Both the position numbers and the translations under genes were made by a program. Under the pieces are notes generated by a model, which worked only from the letters and a program-made list of their open reading frames with translations, searched no databases and was not told the origin of the DNA. Below are positions 5,609 through 7,899 of a stretch of DNA of 7,899 nt, piece by piece (within the stretch, counting starts at the first letter, position 1; the number at the start of each line of letters is the position of its first letter). Source of the DNA: Desulfohalobiaceae bacterium (GTDB lineage Bacteria; Desulfobacterota; Desulfovibrionia; Desulfovibrionales; Desulfothermaceae). The stretch lies in contig JAIPER010000159.1 of NCBI GenBank assembly GCA_021737115.1, positions 1-7,899 on the forward strand. Reading direction: 5' to 3'.

Positions 5609-5613
5609 TAGCG

Positions 5614-6465
5614 ATGTCTAGGCTGAAACAGCAGTCCTGGTCGGTGGCAAAAGGCAGGGTCATCGGTCCTTCTCAATTCTTCATCGTCGGCATAGTGAAC
5701 GTCACCCCGGATTCCTTCTATGACGGGGGGCGATTTTTCGATCCGGACAAGGCCGGGGCCCAAGCCCTGGGCCAGTTAAAGCAGGGGGCTGAAATCATTG
5801 ATATCGGGGGGGAGTCCACCAGGCCTTTTTCCAGGCGGATAGAGGCCGCCGAAGAAATGGAGCGTATCCGGCCCATTATCCGGCAGGTCCTTGAGGCCCA
5901 TCCGCAAGCCTTCATCTCCATTGACACCTATAAGGCGGAGGTGGCCGAGGAGGTCCTCCAGGCCGGTTGTTCCATTATCAACGACGTCAGCGCCTGCAGG
6001 TTCGATCCCGATTTGAAGGAGGTCCTGGGGGCCTTTCAACCAGGGTATGTCTTGATGCACAGTCTCGGCCGTCCCGAGGAGATGCAGAAAAATCCCAGGT
6101 ATACGGATGTGGTCGACGAGATCCGATCCTTTTTTGAGACCCGGATGACCGATCTGGTCAAGGCCGGGCTGCCCGAGGAGAACATCGTCCTGGATCCGGG
6201 AATCGGTTTCGGCAAGCTCCTGGAGCACAACCTGACGATCTTGAAATACATCGAGCGATTCTTTGATCTGGGCAGACCGATCTACATGGGACTGTCCAAT
6301 AAATCCATGTGGGAAAAACTGCTCGGCCTGCCTTCCGGAGCCAGGAAGACAGCCACTCAGGTGGCCACGGCTTTGCTGGCCTCCAGAGGGGTGGCTCTGC
6401 ACAGGGTTCATGAGGTGGATCTGACTCAGCAGACACTGGAGATTGTCAAGAACATCAGCCTGTAA
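5614..6465 (+). CDS. folP: Dihydropteroate synthase
   Basis: Joins 6-hydroxymethyl-dihydropterin pyrophosphate with p-aminobenzoate to form dihydropteroate in folate synthesis; target of sulfonamides. The cytoplasmic TIM-barrel protein is 283 aa from ATG 5614, normal for the family. Motifs in order: GIVNVTPDSF (Asn29, Asp33), GGESTRP (65-71), SIDTYKAEVAEE, AGCSIINDVSA, VLDPGIGFGK, LSNKS (Asn229, Lys230) and RVHEVD (Arg264, His266). Two positions differ from the best-known enzymes: SNK replaces the usual SRK near the p-aminobenzoate/pterin site, and MHSLGRPEEMQ replaces the MHMQGTP-type loop. The core pterin-binding and Lys/Arg/His residues remain, so it is probably active. It lies 34 bases before glmM and is probably cotranscribed with it. 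Confidence 0.95.
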   Translation: MSRLKQQSWSVAKGRVIGPSQFFIVGIVNVTPDSFYDGGRFFDPDKAGAQALGQLKQGAEIIDIGGESTRPFSRRIEAAEEMERIRPIIRQVLEAHPQAFISIDTYKAEVAEEVLQAGCSIINDVSACRFDPDLKEVLGAFQPGYVLMHSLGRPEEMQKNPRYTDVVDEIRSFFETRMTDLVKAGLPEENIVLDPGIGFGKLLEHNLTILKYIERFFDLGRPIYMGLSNKSMWEKLLGLPSGARKTATQVATALLASRGVALHRVHEVDLTQQTLEIVKNISL

Positions 6466-6486
6466 AATCTTAGAAAAGCCATCTGC

Positions 6487-6495
6487 AAGGGGAGG
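6487..6495 (+). promoter_or_regulatory. Ribosome binding site of glmM
   Basis: The purine-rich AAGGGGAGG precedes the ATG at 6500 by four bases (seven from the AAGGGG part). It selects this ATG over the open frame reaching back to 6443 inside folP. Confidence 0.75.
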
Positions 6496-6499
6496 AAGG

Positions 6500-7852
6500 A
6501 TGCTCACAGAACTCTTTGGCACTGACGGGTTGCGGGGGCAGGTCAACAATTTTCCGATGCAGCCGGAGGTGGTTATCCGGCTGGGACTGGCCGCAGGGCA
6601 ATATTTTCGAAACGGAAACAAGAAACACCGGGTCCTGATCGGCAAGGACACCCGATTGTCCGGATATGTGTTCGAGACCGCTCTGACCTCCGGGCTGTGC
6701 GCTTCAGGCATGGACGTCTACCTGGTCGGCCCCCTGCCCACCCCGGCCATTTCCTTTCTGGCCAAGAACATGCGGGCCGATCTCGGAGTGGTCATTTCCG
6801 CTTCCCACAATCCGTTTCAGGATAACGGCATCAAGTTTTTCGACCAGGACGGATTCAAGCTGAAAGAATCGGCTGAACAGGATATCAGCAGGCTCGTTTT
6901 CGATCAGGAGGCTACCTGGGACAGCCCCCGGGCTTCGGAGATCGGCCGGGCCTTCAAACTCGAGGACAGCCCCGGCCGGTATATTGTTTCTTTAAAGCAC
7001 AGTTTTCCCTCCTCCTTGACCCTCGACGGACTGAAAATTGTCCTGGACTGCGCCAATGGGGCCACTTATAAGGTGGCTCCACTGGTGTTTCAGGAACTCG
7101 GCGCCGAAGTGATCAAGCTGGGGGTGGACCCGGACGGACTGAATATCAATCAGGATTGCGGGTCCCTCCATCCGGAGCATGTTCAGGCCAGGGTCCTGGA
7201 AACCGGGGCCGATCTGGGGATAGCTCTGGACGGTGACGGTGACCGGGTCATAGTAGTCGATGAAAAGGGAAAAATCTTAGACGGTGATCAGGTCCTGGCT
7301 GTCTGTGCCGGGGATTGTATCGAGAAAAAAATGTTGTCGGGCAATAAACTGGTGGCCACGGTCATGAGCAATAAGGCCCTGGAAATATTCATGCAGGATC
7401 GAGGGGGAGAGTTGATCAGAACCCCGGTCGGGGATAAACACGTGGTGCAGGCCATGTGTGAGCACGGGATCTCCCTGGGAGGCGAGCAGTCCGGGCACCT
7501 TATCTTTTTAGAACATTCGACCACTGGTGACGGCATTTTAGCCGCTTTGCAGATGCTTAAAATCATGCAGGAAAATGGAAGACCGGCCTCGGAGCTGGCC
7601 GGGATTCTGGAGCTTTTCCCGCAAACGCTGATCAATGTCCCGGTCGGGCGCCGGGTCCCCTTTGAGGAAGTCAAAGAAGTCAGGCAAGCCGTGCTTGATG
7701 CCGAAAATGTGCTGGGTGCCAAGGGCCGTGTCCTGTTGCGCTATTCCGGGACCGAACCCAAAGCCAGGGTCATGGTCGAGGGAGAAGACGGCGGGGTCGT
7801 GGAGTCCATGGCCCGGGAACTCGCCAGGACCATCAGGGATTTCGTCAAATAA
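6500..7852 (+). CDS. glmM: Phosphoglucosamine mutase
   Basis: Converts glucosamine-6-phosphate to glucosamine-1-phosphate, the step before UDP-GlcNAc for peptidoglycan and lipopolysaccharide; cytoplasmic alpha-D-phosphohexomutase. From ATG 6500 the product is 450 aa, normal length, opening with the family's LFGTDGLRG (usually GIRG). The phosphoserine loop VVISASHNP places the catalytic serine at Ser102, the same number as in E. coli. The metal loop DGDGDR gives Asp244, Asp246 and Asp248. The sugar-binding loop GGEQSGH and the C-terminal phosphate-binding loop RYSGTEPKARV (from Arg414) are intact. In many bacteria cdaA and cdaR (c-di-AMP cyclase and regulator) directly precede glmM; here folP does, with only 34 intervening bases. 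The gene is followed within a few bases by a strong hairpin. Confidence 0.97.
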   Translation: MLTELFGTDGLRGQVNNFPMQPEVVIRLGLAAGQYFRNGNKKHRVLIGKDTRLSGYVFETALTSGLCASGMDVYLVGPLPTPAISFLAKNMRADLGVVISASHNPFQDNGIKFFDQDGFKLKESAEQDISRLVFDQEATWDSPRASEIGRAFKLEDSPGRYIVSLKHSFPSSLTLDGLKIVLDCANGATYKVAPLVFQELGAEVIKLGVDPDGLNINQDCGSLHPEHVQARVLETGADLGIALDGDGDRVIVVDEKGKILDGDQVLAVCAGDCIEKKMLSGNKLVATVMSNKALEIFMQDRGGELIRTPVGDKHVVQAMCEHGISLGGEQSGHLIFLEHSTTGDGILAALQMLKIMQENGRPASELAGILELFPQTLINVPVGRRVPFEEVKEVRQAVLDAENVLGAKGRVLLRYSGTEPKARVMVEGEDGGVVESMARELARTIRDFVK

Positions 7853-7859
7853 ACAGTTT

Positions 7860-7899
7860 TGCCCTTCCCGTTTGGTTAGAAAACCAAGGGGCAAGGGCA
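7860..7899 (+). terminator. Probable glmM terminator hairpin
   Basis: An 18-nt left arm starting TGCCCTT (7860-7877) and a right arm ending AAGGGCA (7882-7899) pair at 15 of 18 positions plus one G-U, around the loop AGAA. It starts eight bases after the glmM stop. A T-run would have to lie just past the window edge, so intrinsic termination cannot be confirmed. TTTT at 7857-7860 on the left would appear as AAAA on the minus strand, so the structure shows no sign of being bidirectional. Confidence 0.65.

Larger units (their letters stand above)
5311..5613. other. AT-rich non-coding gap with clustered inverted repeats
   Basis: This 303-base stretch between ftsH and folP has no recognisable gene. 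The folP frame is open back to a TTG at 5491, but the 41 extra residues resemble nothing I know in dihydropteroate synthases and overlap an inverted repeat. It holds, in order, a long imperfect hairpin, a T8 tract, a 12-base palindrome, an 11-bp inverted repeat and a 13-bp inverted repeat, listed separately. It is clearly more AT-rich than the flanking genes. It probably separates the ftsH and folP-glmM transcription units. Confidence 0.6.

Noticed and set aside
5491..5613. In-frame 41-residue N-terminal extension of FolP from a TTG
   Set aside because: It is AT-rich, overlaps a perfect inverted repeat, has no ribosome binding site and resembles no folP N-terminus I know. The ATG at 5614 gives the normal length with a suitable AAGGG site.
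5776..6711. 311-codon open frame on the minus strand across folP and glmM
   Set aside because: It spans two well-supported genes and their junction on the other strand, has no recognisable product, and is explained as a codon-bias shadow.

Overview
The window looks like a conserved housekeeping segment from a GC-moderate, strictly bacterial genome. The most likely source is a sulfate-reducing desulfobacterium (Desulfovibrionales-like). This placement is an inference from the ftsH-folP-glmM order, the phoH-ybeY pair, the style of the protein sequences and a selenocysteine tRNA. Nothing in the window is a direct taxonomic marker. All six protein genes lie on the + strand and appear intact. The only minus-strand gene is the tRNA.

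Layout from left to right: phoH-like ATPase (83-1057) and ybeY rRNA endonuclease (1054-1509) overlap by four bases and are probably translationally coupled. An AT-rich gap with two imperfect inverted repeats follows (1510-1766). Then comes argH, argininosuccinate lyase (1767-3179), whose last codons and stop lie inside the 3' end of selC, the UCA-anticodon selenocysteine tRNA on the opposite strand (3164-3257). A short divergent region leads to ftsH, the membrane AAA+ zinc protease (3322-5310, TTG start). A roughly 300-base AT-rich gap (5311-5613) holds several inverted repeats, including a perfect 13-bp pair just upstream of folP. folP (dihydropteroate synthase, 5614-6465) and glmM (phosphoglucosamine mutase, 6500-7852) follow closely. 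The window ends in a strong hairpin that is probably the glmM terminator.

Functionally the genes cover ribosome maturation and RNA quality control (phoH, ybeY), arginine synthesis (argH), selenoprotein decoding (selC), membrane protein quality control (ftsH), folate synthesis (folP) and cell-wall precursor supply (glmM). The selC gene implies selenoproteins and SelA/SelB/SelD elsewhere in the genome; none are encoded here.

I found no defence system, prophage, transposase gene, CRISPR array or clearly new gene system. The points most worth a second look are the argH/selC antisense overlap, the TA-flanked inverted repeat before folP that resembles a tiny non-autonomous element, and the absence of c-di-AMP genes from two places where related bacteria often carry them (between folP and glmM, and between phoH and ybeY).
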